DNA of 64,000 nt, from contig NZ_BCUU01000001.1 in assembly GCF_001591385.1 (NCBI RefSeq), positions 1 to 64,000 of the forward strand. Reading direction: 5' to 3'. Position numbers and translations under genes: made by a program. Positions 17,889-28,190 of the stretch are shown in pieces; the first letter of the stretch is position 1; every line of letters begins with the position of its first letter. This DNA is from Variovorax soli NBRC 106424 (GTDB lineage Bacteria; Pseudomonadota; Gammaproteobacteria; Burkholderiales; Burkholderiaceae_C). The notes below the pieces were generated by a model. The model saw only the letters and a program-made list of their open reading frames with translations, was not told the origin of the DNA and ran no database searches.

Positions 17889-17950
17889 GGAACGATGAGC
17901 CCAGAAGACCCCAAAAATAGGTAGCATCGTTCCGCAATCAAGAACGATGG
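17889..17950. promoter_or_regulatory. GGAACGATG operator repeats in divergent lysR/hydrolase promoter
   Basis: GGAACGATG (17889-17897) and its exact inverse CATCGTTCC (17925-17933) form a 9-base-arm dyad, and a third copy GAACGATGG (17942-17950) overlaps the lysR start. The sites lie between the divergent isochorismatase-like gene and lysR, the classic location for LysR autoregulation and target activation. Confidence 0.65.
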
Positions 17951-18894
17951 AAAGCGCCGCGATGCCCGATCTCAACGATCTCCAGCTCTTCGTCCAAGTC
18001 GTTGCGCACGGCGGCTTTTCCGCGGCGGGGCGCGCCTTGTCGGTGCCCAAGTCCAAGCTCAGCCGGCGCATCTCGCAGCTCGAGGAAGAGCTGGGCGTGC
18101 GTTTGCTTCAGCGTTCCAGCCGCCAGTTCGCGGTCACCGAGATCGGGGCGGAATACCACCGCCACTGCGTGGCGATGCTGGTCGAGGTGGATGCGGCGCA
18201 GGCCGTCATCGACCGTACGCGCTCGGAGCCCCGGGGCCTGGTGCGCATGAGCTGCCCCACGGCGCTGCTGGACTACCAGGTCGGCGACATGGTGGCGCGC
18301 TTCATGTCCAGGCACCCGCGCGTCGTGGTGCAGATGGAGAGCACCAACCGGCGGGTGGACGTGATCGCCGAAGGCTTCGACATCGCGGTGCGCGTGCGCT
18401 TTCCGCCGCTGGAGGACACCGACCTGGTGATGAAGGTGCTGGGCGACAGCAGCCAGCGCCTGGTGGCGAGCCCCGAGTTGCTCAAGGGCGTGCCGCTACC
18501 CCTGCAGCCGCAGGACCTGGCGGCCTTGCCGAGCCTGGACGAAGGGCCGCCGCATCGCGAGCATGCGTGGCAGCTCCAGGGCCCGGAGGGCGCCAGGGTG
18601 GCGGTGCCGCACACGCCGCGCCTGATCACCGACGACCGGCTGGCGCTTCGCCTGGCGGCCCTTCGAGGTGTCGGGGTCGTCCAGTTGCCCACCATGATGG
18701 TCCTGCACGATCTGCAGCAGGGTCTGCTGGTGGACGTCGTGCCTGGGTGGACGCCGCGGCCGGGTGTCGTTCACGCGGTGTTCCCGTCGCGGCGGGGCCT
18801 CCTGCCGGCAATCCGGGAGCTGATCGACTTCCTGGCCGCCGAATTCGACGCATTGGCAGCGCTTGAACGCGCCGACACCCTGGGCCGCACCTGA
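17947..18894 (+). CDS. LysR-type transcriptional regulator
   Basis: A 315-residue regulator with an N-terminal helix-turn-helix (about 8-65; GFSAAGRALSVPKSKLSRRISQLEEELG) and an effector domain of the group that contains AaeR/PecT-like proteins (GFDIAVRVRFPPLEDTDLVMKVL). ATG 17947 overlaps an operator half-site; ATG 17962 (codon 6) is an alternative start. Divergent from the isochorismatase-like gene, so it probably controls the minus-strand catabolic genes 13550-17822. Confidence 0.92.
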   Translation: MESAAMPDLNDLQLFVQVVAHGGFSAAGRALSVPKSKLSRRISQLEEELGVRLLQRSSRQFAVTEIGAEYHRHCVAMLVEVDAAQAVIDRTRSEPRGLVRMSCPTALLDYQVGDMVARFMSRHPRVVVQMESTNRRVDVIAEGFDIAVRVRFPPLEDTDLVMKVLGDSSQRLVASPELLKGVPLPLQPQDLAALPSLDEGPPHREHAWQLQGPEGARVAVPHTPRLITDDRLALRLAALRGVGVVQLPTMMVLHDLQQGLLVDVVPGWTPRPGVVHAVFPSRRGLLPAIRELIDFLAAEFDALAALERADTLGRT

Positions 18895-18899
18895 GGCTC

Positions 18900-20168
18900 C
18901 TACGATTCCACGAACAGCAGCGCCGGGTTTTCGATCATCGTGCGCATCGCCTGCACGAAGCGGGCGGCGTCCATGCCGTCGACTACCCGGTGGTCGAACG
19001 ATGAAGACAGGTTCATCATCCGTCGCGCCACCACGGTGCCGCCCTGCAGCACAGGACGCTCCACGATCCGGTTGACGGCGACGATGGCCACCTCGGGCCG
19101 GTTGATCACCGGCGTGGACGCGATGCCGCCGAGCGCGCCGAGGCTGCTGATGGTGATCGTGGAGCCGCTGAGTTCCGCACGCGTGGCCCGCCCTGCCCGC
19201 GCGGCCTCGGCCAGGCGCGCCGTTTCGGCCGCCGTGTCCCACAGCTCGCGCGCCTGGGCGTGCCGCACCACCGGCACGACCAGGCCGTGCGGGGTCTGCG
19301 TTGCAACGCCGATGTGCACGGCGCCATGGCGCGTGACGATGCCGGCCTCGTCGTCGAAGCGGGCATTGATCTGCGGAAACTCGCGCACCGCCAGCACCAT
19401 CGCGCGCATCAGGAAGGGCAGCAAGGTCAGGTGGCCGCGCCTGGCGCTCCATTTCGCGTTGAGCACCGACCGCAGGGCCTCGAGCTCGGTGACGTCGACC
19501 TCCTCGACGTAGCTGAAATGCGGGATGCGCCGCTTGGATTCCTGCATCTGCAAGGCGATGCGGCGGCGCAGGCCGATGACGGGGATCGCCTCCTGCTCGT
19601 CGCGCTCGGCATCCACGGCGCTCGCCGCAGGGGCCGGCGGGTGCGCACCATGCGCCGCAACATGGGCGTCGAGGTCGGCCTGCATGATGCGGCCGGCGGT
19701 TCCGCTGGGTGCGACATCCTTCAAGTCAACACCGAGTTCCCAGGCACGCCGTCGCACGGCCGGCGAGGCGATCGGACGGTTCTCGCCGGCGTGCGCGGGC
19801 AACGGCGCCGGTCGCACCGCTGCCTTTTCCGGTGCCGTCTCCGGCGCCTTCGGCACTTTCGGGGCTTCAACGCGCTGCGCCATGTTCGGCGGCACAGGAG
19901 CAGCCGCCGGCACTCCGCCCTCCTCCCGCTCGATCCGGATCAGCTCGGCGCCGACCGCCAGGATCTGCCCGACGTCGCCGCCCAGCGCCACCACGCGGCC
20001 GGCGACCGGGGAAGGGATCTCGACGTTGGCCTTGTCGGTCATCACATCGGCCAGCCCCTGGTCCTCGACGACCGTGTCGCCCGGCTTGACGTGCCAGGCC
20101 ACGAGTTCGACCTCGGCAATGCCTTCGCCCACATCGGGCACCTTGATCACATGGATGCTGCCGGCCAT
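18900..20168 (-). CDS. bkdB: Branched-chain 2-oxoacid dehydrogenase E2 (dihydrolipoyl acyltransferase)
   Basis: E2 core of the branched-chain 2-oxoacid dehydrogenase; it carries acyl groups on lipoate and passes them to CoA. The 422-residue product has an N-terminal lipoyl domain with Lys46 in VMTDKANVE, a Pro/Ala linker (about 90-130), a peripheral subunit-binding domain (about 131-170) and a catalytic domain ending with SSFDHRVVDGMD. ATG 20168 begins MAGSIHVIKVPDVGEG, the natural lipoyl start. It follows E1beta with a one-base gap. No E3 (lpdV) gene follows. Confidence 0.93.
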   Translation of the reverse strand: MAGSIHVIKVPDVGEGIAEVELVAWHVKPGDTVVEDQGLADVMTDKANVEIPSPVAGRVVALGGDVGQILAVGAELIRIEREEGGVPAAAPVPPNMAQRVEAPKVPKAPETAPEKAAVRPAPLPAHAGENRPIASPAVRRRAWELGVDLKDVAPSGTAGRIMQADLDAHVAAHGAHPPAPAASAVDAERDEQEAIPVIGLRRRIALQMQESKRRIPHFSYVEEVDVTELEALRSVLNAKWSARRGHLTLLPFLMRAMVLAVREFPQINARFDDEAGIVTRHGAVHIGVATQTPHGLVVPVVRHAQARELWDTAAETARLAEAARAGRATRAELSGSTITISSLGALGGIASTPVINRPEVAIVAVNRIVERPVLQGGTVVARRMMNLSSSFDHRVVDGMDAARFVQAMRTMIENPALLFVES

Positions 20169-20169
20169 G

Positions 20170-21183
20170 TCAGGCCTCCATCGCCCGCCTGAACGCGGCG
20201 GCCACGCGCGCCGGGCCGGGGAAATAGGCCCATTCCAGCGCATGCGGATACGGCGTGTCCCAGCCGGTGACGCGTTCGATGGGCGCCTCCAGGTGGTAGA
20301 AGCAATGTTCCTGCACCAGCGCCACGAGTTCCGCGCCGAAGCCGCTGGTGCGCGTGGCCTCGTGGACCACGACGCAGCGCCCCGTCTTCTTCACCGACGC
20401 GACGATGGCCGGCAGGTCCAGCGGCCAGATGCTGCGCAGGTCGAGGATCTCGGCACGCACGCCGCTCTCGGCCGCCGCTGCTTCGCAGACAAACACCATG
20501 GTCCCGTAGGTGAGCACCGTCAGGTCGGTGCCGCTGCTAAACACCTTGGCCGTGTCCAGCGGCACCGTGTAATGCCCTTCGGGCACCTCGCCCAGGGCAT
20601 GCTGCGACCAGGGCACCAGCGGACGGTCGTAGTGGCCGTCGAACGGGCCGTTGTACAGGCGCTTGGGCTCCAGGAAGATCACCGGGTCGTCGTTCTCGAT
20701 GGACGCGATCAGCAGGCCCTTGGCGTCGTAGGGGTTGCTGGGCATGACCGTGCGCAGCCCGCACACATGCGTGAACAGCGCCTCCGGGCTCTGGCTGTGC
20801 GTCTGCCCGCCGTAGATGCCACCGCCGCAGGGCATGCGGATGGTGATCGGCGCGCTGAAGTCCCCCGCCGAGCGGTAGCGCAGCCGCGCCGCCTCGGAGA
20901 CGATCTGGTCCGAGGCCGGATAGAAGTAGTCGGCGAACTGCACCTCCACCACCGGACGCAGCCCATAGGCGGCCATGCCGATGGCCGAGCCGACGATGCC
21001 GCCCTCGGAGATCGGCGCATCGAAGACACGCGAGCGCCCGTACTTGGCCTGCAGCCCCTCGGTACAGCGGAACACGCCGCCGAAGTAGCCGACGTCCTGC
21101 CCGTAGATCACCACGTTCGGATCGCGCTCGAGCATCACATCCATCGCCGAGCGCAGGGCTTGGACCATGGTCATGCGGGCCAT
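20170..21183 (-). CDS. bkdA2: Branched-chain 2-oxoacid dehydrogenase E1 beta subunit
   Basis: The 337-residue transketolase-fold subunit pairs with E1alpha to decarboxylate branched-chain 2-oxoacids with thiamine diphosphate. Motifs include VIYGQDVGYFGGVFRCTEGL (about 26-45), the SEGGIVGSAIGMA active-site segment, VEVQFADYFYPASDQI and HSQSPEALFTH. ATG 21183 abuts the bkdA1 stop. Length and motifs match the BCKDH beta type rather than pyruvate dehydrogenase. Confidence 0.93.
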   Translation of the reverse strand: MARMTMVQALRSAMDVMLERDPNVVIYGQDVGYFGGVFRCTEGLQAKYGRSRVFDAPISEGGIVGSAIGMAAYGLRPVVEVQFADYFYPASDQIVSEAARLRYRSAGDFSAPITIRMPCGGGIYGGQTHSQSPEALFTHVCGLRTVMPSNPYDAKGLLIASIENDDPVIFLEPKRLYNGPFDGHYDRPLVPWSQHALGEVPEGHYTVPLDTAKVFSSGTDLTVLTYGTMVFVCEAAAAESGVRAEILDLRSIWPLDLPAIVASVKKTGRCVVVHEATRTSGFGAELVALVQEHCFYHLEAPIERVTGWDTPYPHALEWAYFPGPARVAAAFRRAMEA

Positions 21184-21184
21184 G

Positions 21185-22489
<1,305 letters not shown>

Positions 22490-22622
22490 TCAAACCCGAA
22501 GGCCGCCCGCCGCGGTCCGTTCCTTTTCCGCCACGCTGTCACGCGGTCACGCCTTGCTACGCAGAACGCGCCGCCGGAGTGTTGTATGTTCGGTATTCCA
22601 AGACACTCTCTCTCGCGAATCC

Positions 22623-22913
22623 ATGCGCAAACGCCTCCTCTTCCTCGCCGCTCCGGCACTGCTCGCCTTGCTGGCGGGCTGCACCGTCAGTACGCCGGGC
22701 AGCCAGGCCACGGCGCAGGGCCAGAAGGACTGCGTGACGGCCGCGGCGCGGCGCTACAAGCAGCCGCCCGAGAGCTTCGTGGTCGAAGGCTCGGCCGTCA
22801 CCACTGCCGCCGAGGTTTACGAGGTGCGCCTGCGCAACACGGCCACCGGCCAGCGGGCCAAGTGCTCGGTCGACCAGAACGGCACCGTCATGGGCGTCAT
22901 CGACCTTCGCTAG
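22623..22913 (+). CDS. Small secreted lipoprotein of unknown function
   Basis: The 96-residue product has a lipoprotein signal peptide ending LLAGC (Cys20), so it should be lipid-anchored; Thr-Val follows the Cys, suggesting outer-membrane sorting. The mature part contains two Cys (KDCVTAAARRY and AKCSVDQNG) that may form a disulphide, and ends in GTVMGVIDLR. The start was set at the signal peptide rather than the longer open frame. I do not recognise a defined function; short YgdI/YgdR-like or inhibitor-like lipoproteins have this layout. Confidence 0.8.
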   Translation: MRKRLLFLAAPALLALLAGCTVSTPGSQATAQGQKDCVTAAARRYKQPPESFVVEGSAVTTAAEVYEVRLRNTATGQRAKCSVDQNGTVMGVIDLR

Positions 22914-22944
22914 CCCTGGACACGCTGGCCCGAGGACGGATGCA

Positions 22945-23169
22945 ATGAGCCAACCGACCCCCAACCCTTCCGACGTCAACGACACCGACCTGGCCCAGCT
23001 GGCCCACCACTGGCGCGCACGGGCGCTGCGTGGCGAACGAGAGGCCTTCGGCGTGGCGCAGGCGTTCGAGGTCGAGCAGCGGCGCCGCTTGCGCGACAGC
23101 TTCTACCTGGACCTGGAGCCCGCCAAGAGCACCTTCCAGACGCAGCGGCCCTGGTGGCGGTTCTGGTAG
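22945..23169 (+). CDS. Conserved-looking 74-residue protein, unknown
   Basis: A short, soluble, charged protein (helical core HHWRARALRGEREAFGVAQAFEVEQRRRLRD, aromatic C-terminus PWWRFW) with a GAGGA-type ribosome site. It sits 31 bases after the lipoprotein gene and is followed by a strong terminator, so it behaves as a real gene. No function is recognised. Confidence 0.65.
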   Translation: MSQPTPNPSDVNDTDLAQLAHHWRARALRGEREAFGVAQAFEVEQRRRLRDSFYLDLEPAKSTFQTQRPWWRFW

Positions 23170-23202
23170 CTGCCGGACCGAGCTTCTGGCGACATGAAAA
23201 CA

Positions 23203-23224
23203 AAAAGGGCCCGAAGGCCCTTTT
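23203..23224. terminator. Bidirectional intrinsic terminator
   Basis: Stem GGGCC/GGCCC with a CGAA tetraloop, extended by an A4 run on the left and a T4 run on the right. It lies between the convergent 74-residue gene (+) and the binding-protein gene (-), and can serve both. Confidence 0.85.
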
Positions 23225-23267
23225 CTGATTCTGGAGGAGCGCTTGGCTCCTCCTGCCGCATCGATGC

Positions 23268-24473
23268 TCAGCGCACCACGGCGATCTGCGTACGCTGGCC
23301 ACCCTTGTAGGTGTAGAGCGTCAGCGCGCCGTTCTTGATGTCGCCCTTCTCGTCGAAGGCGATCGGGCCGGTCACGCCCTTGTAGTTGGTCTTGCCGACT
23401 TCGGGCAGGTACTTCTCGGGGTCGGCCGAGCCGGCACGGGCCATGGAATCGGCCAGCACCATCACGGCGTCGTACACGTACGGCGCGTAGATCTGCACGT
23501 CCACGCCGTTCTTGGCCTTGAACTTGGTCTTGAAGTCTTCCAGCGGCTGCTTGAAGTCGCCTTCGACACCACCGGCTTCGGCGCAGACCACCATCTCTTC
23601 GCCCACGGCATCGCCGGCCAGCTTGGCCAGCTCGCCAGTGCACAGGCCGTCGCCGCCCATGAACTTGACGTTCATGCCCAGCTGCTTGACCTGCTTGAGC
23701 ATCGGGCCGCCCACGGCGTCCATGCCGCCGAAGAACAGCACGTCGGGCTTCTCGCCCTTGAGCTTGGTCAGGATGGCGTTGAAGTCGGTGGACTTGTCGG
23801 TGGTGAACTCGTGGCCGACGATGTTGGCGCCGGCGGCCTTGGCGGCCTTCTCGAACTCTTCAGCCACGCCCTGGCCGTAGGCGGTGCGGTCGTCGATCAC
23901 GGCCACGTTCTTGGCCTTGAGCGTTTCAACGGCGTACTTGCCCAGCGTGCCGCCCAGCTGCGAGTCGTCAGCCACCACGCGGAAGGTGGTCTTGAAGCCC
24001 TGGCGGGTGTACTTGGGGTTGGTCGCCGAGGGCGAGATCTGCGGAATGCCCGCGTCGCTGTACAGCTTGGAGGCCGGGATGGTGGTGCCCGAGTTCAGGT
24101 GGCCGACCACGCCGTTGACCTTGCTGTCGACCAGCTTCTGCGCCACGGCCGTGCCCTGCTTCGGGTCGGCGGCGTCGTCTTCGGCCACCAGCTCGAACTT
24201 GGCAACCTTGTCGCCGATCTTCACGCCCTTGGCGTTCAGGTCCTCGACAGCCATCTTGGCGCCCAGCTCGTTGTCCTTGCCCAGGTGGGCAATGGCACCG
24301 CTCGTGGGGCCGACGTGGCCGATCTTGACCACGATCGATTCAGCGGGAGGCGCAGCCGCAGGTGCTGCCGCAGTGGGCGCCGGCGTCGCTGCCGGCGCGG
24401 CGGCTTCTTCCTTCTTGCCGCAAGCCACGAGCGTCATTGCTGCCAGAGCTACTGCAGTCCATTTCAATTGCAT
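23268..24473 (-). CDS. Branched-chain amino-acid-type ABC transporter substrate-binding lipoprotein
   Basis: A type I periplasmic binding protein of the LivJ/LivK family that would deliver branched-chain amino acids or a similar ligand to a Liv permease. The 401-residue product has a lipoprotein signal (AAMTLVAC, Cys19), an Ala/Pro linker, then IVVKIGHVGPTSGAIAHLGKDNELGAKMAVEDLN and the family YDAVMVLADSM segment. ATG 24473 gives the signal; the longer frame was rejected. No permease genes are adjacent, so it must share a transporter encoded elsewhere. Confidence 0.92.
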   Translation of the reverse strand: MQLKWTAVALAAMTLVACGKKEEAAAPAATPAPTAAAPAAAPPAESIVVKIGHVGPTSGAIAHLGKDNELGAKMAVEDLNAKGVKIGDKVAKFELVAEDDAADPKQGTAVAQKLVDSKVNGVVGHLNSGTTIPASKLYSDAGIPQISPSATNPKYTRQGFKTTFRVVADDSQLGGTLGKYAVETLKAKNVAVIDDRTAYGQGVAEEFEKAAKAAGANIVGHEFTTDKSTDFNAILTKLKGEKPDVLFFGGMDAVGGPMLKQVKQLGMNVKFMGGDGLCTGELAKLAGDAVGEEMVVCAEAGGVEGDFKQPLEDFKTKFKAKNGVDVQIYAPYVYDAVMVLADSMARAGSADPEKYLPEVGKTNYKGVTGPIAFDEKGDIKNGALTLYTYKGGQRTQIAVVR

Positions 24474-24515
24474 GGGAAACCTCCAGGGTATGGAATAGGT
24501 AGAGTAAAGGAGACC

Positions 24516-24536
24516 AAAAAAAAGGTCGTGAGACCC
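24516..24536 (-). terminator. Weak terminator candidate after the holC operon
   Basis: Read on the minus strand: GGTC-TCAC-GACC followed by eight T. The stem is only four to five pairs, so it is tentative, but it lies between the end of the pepA-holC operon and the next minus-strand gene. Confidence 0.4.
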
Positions 24537-24609
24537 GGTGCGTTGCGGAGCAATTTCCGCGCCGCGCCCAAATTCGTTAGCACATGTATGCCAATGAATG
24601 CGGCGCAGT

Positions 24610-25089
24610 TTAGCCCAAGGAAGGGGGTCCAAAAGGCGGCGTGGACCCTGGGGTTTCCGATAGTTCCTGCGCCAGGGCCTCGACGACCAGCGAGCGCAAC
24701 ACCGTCTCGATTTCGCTGCGCAGCAAAGGCATCATCAGATCGAGCTGGCGCTGCACCGCCATGGACACCGTATCGGTCAGGCGCTCCTCCAGCGACAGGT
24801 CGACGCGCTGCAACACCCGGTGCAGCAATTGCTCCTCGAGGCGGAAGGCGTCTTCCTCCGAAACCTGCATGGCGGCCGTCGCCACCTGCGGCACGGCCCG
24901 TGGCCGCACGATGGGCGCGAAGTGCAGGTCGTCGATCATGTTGCCGCTCTCGCCGGCCGGCGCGATGGCTGGCGCCGGCGGCGGTGGCGTGGGCGCAGAT
25001 GGCGGCGGCGCAGGCGGCTCCGGCTGCACCTCGACCACGGTGGTCAGGGTGGGCACGAAGCGCGGCGGCGTGCGGCTGGAGGTCACCAT
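24610..25089 (-). CDS. Uncharacterised protein, DUF2486-like position
   Basis: The 159-residue product has a proline-rich segment (about 22-45) and a helical C-terminal half (about 75-140; EEDAFRLEEQLLHRVLQRVDLSLEERL). Its start overlaps the holC stop by one base, so it is the third gene of pepA-holC. Burkholderiales commonly carry a DUF2486-type gene in this position; I assign that by synteny and composition, not by a recognised motif. Function unknown. Confidence 0.75.
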   Translation of the reverse strand: MVTSSRTPPRFVPTLTTVVEVQPEPPAPPPSAPTPPPPAPAIAPAGESGNMIDDLHFAPIVRPRAVPQVATAAMQVSEEDAFRLEEQLLHRVLQRVDLSLEERLTDTVSMAVQRQLDLMMPLLRSEIETVLRSLVVEALAQELSETPGSTPPFGPPSLG

Positions 25090-25535
25090 CAGCCGCGGCC
25101 TCCTGCCGGCGCGAAGGCGTCCTGGTGGCGGATGCCGTAGCCCCGGTCCTTGTAGTGGCGCCAGCGCGCCCGGCCGGCACCGCGCGAGGCCTCGTCCTCG
25201 GCCACCAGTTCGATCAGGCGCTCGAAGCGCTCGAAGCCGGCAGGCACCTCGTTGCCCAGGTTGACCAGCACCGCACGGTGCGGCAAGGCGGCATCGGCCG
25301 ACGCGGCCAGCACCACCGGGGAGCGCTGCAGGACCTCGGTCGGCGCATCGGCGCGGCAGTGCGCCACGAAGTCGGTGGGCTCGGTCTGCCACAGCGCGGC
25401 ATCGACCGCTTCGAGCGTATCGGCGCTGCCGGTCACCACCAGTTGCGCCCCGCCCTGCATGGCGCCCTTGCGCAGCAGCCGGCAGGCATAGTCCACCGGG
25501 TCGCTCAGGTTGAATCGGAACTCGATGTCGGTCAC
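25089..25535 (-). CDS. holC: DNA polymerase III chi subunit
   Basis: HolC links the clamp loader to SSB on the lagging strand. The 148-residue product has the chi pattern: [20 protein letters not shown] near the start, [35 protein letters not shown] and C-terminal [13 protein letters not shown]. Translation likely starts at GTG 25535, which overlaps the pepA stop (GTGA). The holC-pepA coupling is common in betaproteobacteria. Confidence 0.93.
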   Translation of the reverse strand: MTDIEFRFNLSDPVDYACRLLRKGAMQGGAQLVVTGSADTLEAVDAALWQTEPTDFVAHCRADAPTEVLQRSPVVLAASADAALPHRAVLVNLGNEVPAGFERFERLIELVAEDEASRGAGRARWRHYKDRGYGIRHQDAFAPAGGRG

Positions 25536-27040
25536 GCCGCAGCCCGCGACTTGCGGCTCGCCTTCTTGCGCCCCGCTGCCGCGCCCGCGGCCTGCGCATC
25601 CGCAGCGCCGCGAGACAGCAGGTAGCTCAGCAGCAGGCCCACGGGACGGCCGGTGGAGCCCTTGGCGGCGCCGCTCTTCCAGGCGGTGCCGGCGATATCC
25701 AGGTGAGCCCACGGGAAGTCGGCAGTGAACTTCTGCAGGAACTTGGCCGCGGTAACAGCGCCGGCAGCCCGGCCGGCAATGTTCGCCATGTCGGCGAAGT
25801 TGCTCTTGAGCCCTTCCGCGTAGTCGTCGTCCAGCGGCATGCGCCAGCAGCGGTCGAGCGAGGCCTCGCCCGCTTGCTCCAGCGCGGCGGCCAGCGCGTC
25901 GTCGCTCGAGAACAGGCCGCTGCGCACGCCGCCCAGCGCAATCACGCAGGCGCCCGTGAGCGTGGCGATGTCGATCACCGCCGCTGGCGAGAAGCGCTTG
26001 GCGTAGGTCAGCGCATCGCACAGGATGAGCCGGCCCTCGGCGTCGGTGTTGAGCACCTCGATGGTCTGCCCGCTCATGCTCTTGAGCACGTCGCCCGGCT
26101 TGATGGCCTTGCCGTCGTTCATGTTCTCGCACGCGGGAATGAGGCCGACCACATTGACCTTGGGCTGCAGCTCGCCCAGCGCACGGAACACGCCCAGCAC
26201 GCTGGCCGCGCCGCACATGTCGAACTTCATCTCGTCCATTTCGGCCGCCGGCTTGAGCGAGACGCCGCCGGTGTCGAAGGTGATGCCCTTGCCCACCAGC
26301 ACCACCGGCGCATCGGCCTTGGCCGCGCCGCTGTACTGCAGCACGATGAAGCGCAGCGGCTCGCTCGAGCCCTGCGCCACGCCGGCGAAGGCGCCCATGC
26401 CGAGCTTGGCCACGTCCTTGTGCTCGAGCACTTCGCACTTGACCTTGGGCAGCCTGGCCAGGCCGCGGGCCGCCTGCGCCAGGATGGTGGGCGTGCAATG
26501 GTTGGCCGGGCGGTTGCCCCATTCCTTGGCGAACTCGATGCCGTTGGCCGTGGCCACGGCTTCCTCGAAGGCTGCCTTGGCGGCCGATGCATCGGGCACC
26601 CCGAGCAGCACGTTGCGCACCGGATTGGCCTCGGCCTTCGAGGTGGTCGTGAGGTAAACATAGCAGGCTTCGGATGCAGCCAGCACTGCGGCACGCACGG
26701 CCGCGGCATCGGCCGACTGCGCGAACACGATGGCCACGCGCGCCGGCTTGACCGGCTTGACTGCCGCCAGCGCCGCCACGACGGCACTGCGCACCGAAGC
26801 CGGCTTGCCGTCTGCCGAAGAGGCCAGCACCACGGTGCGCGGCGCGCCCGCCAGGGGCTTGTAAAGAGAAAGTACCTTGCCGGCCTTGGCTTCGAAGTCG
26901 CCGGCCTTGCGGGCCTCGGCTGCCAGCCTGGCCAGGGGCTCCTGGCCATCGATGGCGCCATCGGCAAACAGGACGATCAATGCATCGGCCTTTTCGGCCG
27001 CAGCCCGAGAAAGAGTGAGGGTCTTAAGTTGAAAGTCCAT
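25532..27040 (-). CDS. pepA: Cytosol (leucyl) aminopeptidase PepA
   Basis: A zinc/manganese M17 aminopeptidase that removes N-terminal residues from peptides. The 502-residue product has the family signature [10 protein letters not shown] in the C-terminal catalytic domain, [17 protein letters not shown] with metal/substrate ligands and [16 protein letters not shown] 27040 gives [11 protein letters not shown], a normal PepA start. It is divergent from lptF with only 25 bases between start codons, so each promoter must lie partly within the other gene. Confidence 0.95.
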   Translation of the reverse strand: MDFQLKTLTLSRAAAEKADALIVLFADGAIDGQEPLARLAAEARKAGDFEAKAGKVLSLYKPLAGAPRTVVLASSADGKPASVRSAVVAALAAVKPVKPARVAIVFAQSADAAAVRAAVLAASEACYVYLTTTSKAEANPVRNVLLGVPDASAAKAAFEEAVATANGIEFAKEWGNRPANHCTPTILAQAARGLARLPKVKCEVLEHKDVAKLGMGAFAGVAQGSSEPLRFIVLQYSGAAKADAPVVLVGKGITFDTGGVSLKPAAEMDEMKFDMCGAASVLGVFRALGELQPKVNVVGLIPACENMNDGKAIKPGDVLKSMSGQTIEVLNTDAEGRLILCDALTYAKRFSPAAVIDIATLTGACVIALGGVRSGLFSSDDALAAALEQAGEASLDRCWRMPLDDDYAEGLKSNFADMANIAGRAAGAVTAAKFLQKFTADFPWAHLDIAGTAWKSGAAKGSTGRPVGLLLSYLLSRGAADAQAAGAAAGRKKASRKSRAAA

Positions 27041-27065
27041 AATCGTTTTCTTTTCTCTCCGGTCG

Positions 27066-28190
27066 ATGTTATTCCAATCTTCCTTGCGCAAGGAACTGTC
27101 GCGCAGCTTCGGCGCGACCTTCGTCGTGCTCTTCACCATCGTGGTCACGATGATGCTGATCCGCACCCTGCGCCTTGCGGCCAAGGGCAGCGTCAATCCG
27201 TCCGAGGTCTTCCTGGTGCTGGCATACACCTCGCTGGGCTACCTGCCGACCATCCTCAGCCTGTGCCTGTTCATCGCGATCGTCGGCACGCTGTCGCGCA
27301 TGTACACGGAAAGCGAAATGGTGATCTGGTTCTCCGCCGGGCAGGGGCTGGCCTCCTTCGTGCGGCCGCTGTTCCAGTTCTCGTGGCCCATCCTGATCCT
27401 GATTGCCGCGCTCGCGCTGGTGGGCTGGCCCTGGGCCAACTCGCAGACCCAGGGCATGCGCGACCGCTACCAGAGCCGGGGCGACCTCGATCGCGTGGCG
27501 CCCGGCGAATTCCAGGAGTCCCCGGGCCGCAACCGCGTGTTCTTCATCGACAAGGACACGGCTGACGGCACGGTTGCCAACAACATCTTCGTCTCTGAAG
27601 TGGAAGGCGGCACCCAGATCATCACCTCGGCGCAGACCGGCCGCGTCGAAAGCATCGACAACTCGCGCTACCTGATGCTGCGCAACGGCCAGCGCCTGGA
27701 GCGGCCGCTGGACAAGTCCGAACTGCAGATCAGCGAGTTCGAGGTCTATGGCGCGCGACTGGGCGCGAGCTCGAAGGGCGGCGGTGCGGTGCAGAACACC
27801 GACCGGCCGCGCATGCGCCCGACCCTGGACCTGGTGCGCGACCCCTCCGCGCCCAACCTCGGCCAGCTGAGCTGGCGCGTGGGCATGCTGCTGGCCGCCA
27901 TCAACTTCGTCCTGCTGGCGCTCACCGTGACCAGCGTGAACCCGCGGGTGGGCCGCAGCGCCAACATGCTGTTCGCCGCATTCGCCTTCGTCATCTACTA
28001 CAACCTGCTGAACCTGGGCGAAAGCTGGATCGGCTCGGGCCAGTTCCAGCTGGCCGGGTTCCTCGTGCTGCTGCACGGCGGCGTGCTGGTCGGCGCGCTG
28101 CTCTGGCTGGCCAAGCGCCACTACAGCTGGTCGCTGTGGAATCTGATGCGCGCGCGCAGGCCCGCTGCGGTTTCGGAGGTCGCCAGATGA
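27066..28190 (+). CDS. lptF: Lipopolysaccharide export permease LptF
   Basis: Inner-membrane half of the LptB2FG ABC exporter that extracts LPS. The 374-residue product has three N-terminal transmembrane helices, a periplasmic beta-jellyroll (about 125-265) and three C-terminal helices. The N-terminal [21 protein letters not shown] and [25 protein letters not shown] are typical of YjgP/LptF. It overlaps lptG (ATGA). Confidence 0.95.
   Translation: MLFQSSLRKELSRSFGATFVVLFTIVVTMMLIRTLRLAAKGSVNPSEVFLVLAYTSLGYLPTILSLCLFIAIVGTLSRMYTESEMVIWFSAGQGLASFVRPLFQFSWPILILIAALALVGWPWANSQTQGMRDRYQSRGDLDRVAPGEFQESPGRNRVFFIDKDTADGTVANNIFVSEVEGGTQIITSAQTGRVESIDNSRYLMLRNGQRLERPLDKSELQISEFEVYGARLGASSKGGGAVQNTDRPRMRPTLDLVRDPSAPNLGQLSWRVGMLLAAINFVLLALTVTSVNPRVGRSANMLFAAFAFVIYYNLLNLGESWIGSGQFQLAGFLVLLHGGVLVGALLWLAKRHYSWSLWNLMRARRPAAVSEVAR

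Noticed and set aside
23268..24473. Binding lipoprotein as part of the 42921-49387 Liv transporter
   Set aside because: It lies about 18 kb away on the other strand, and the transporter has its own binding protein at 45025-46287.
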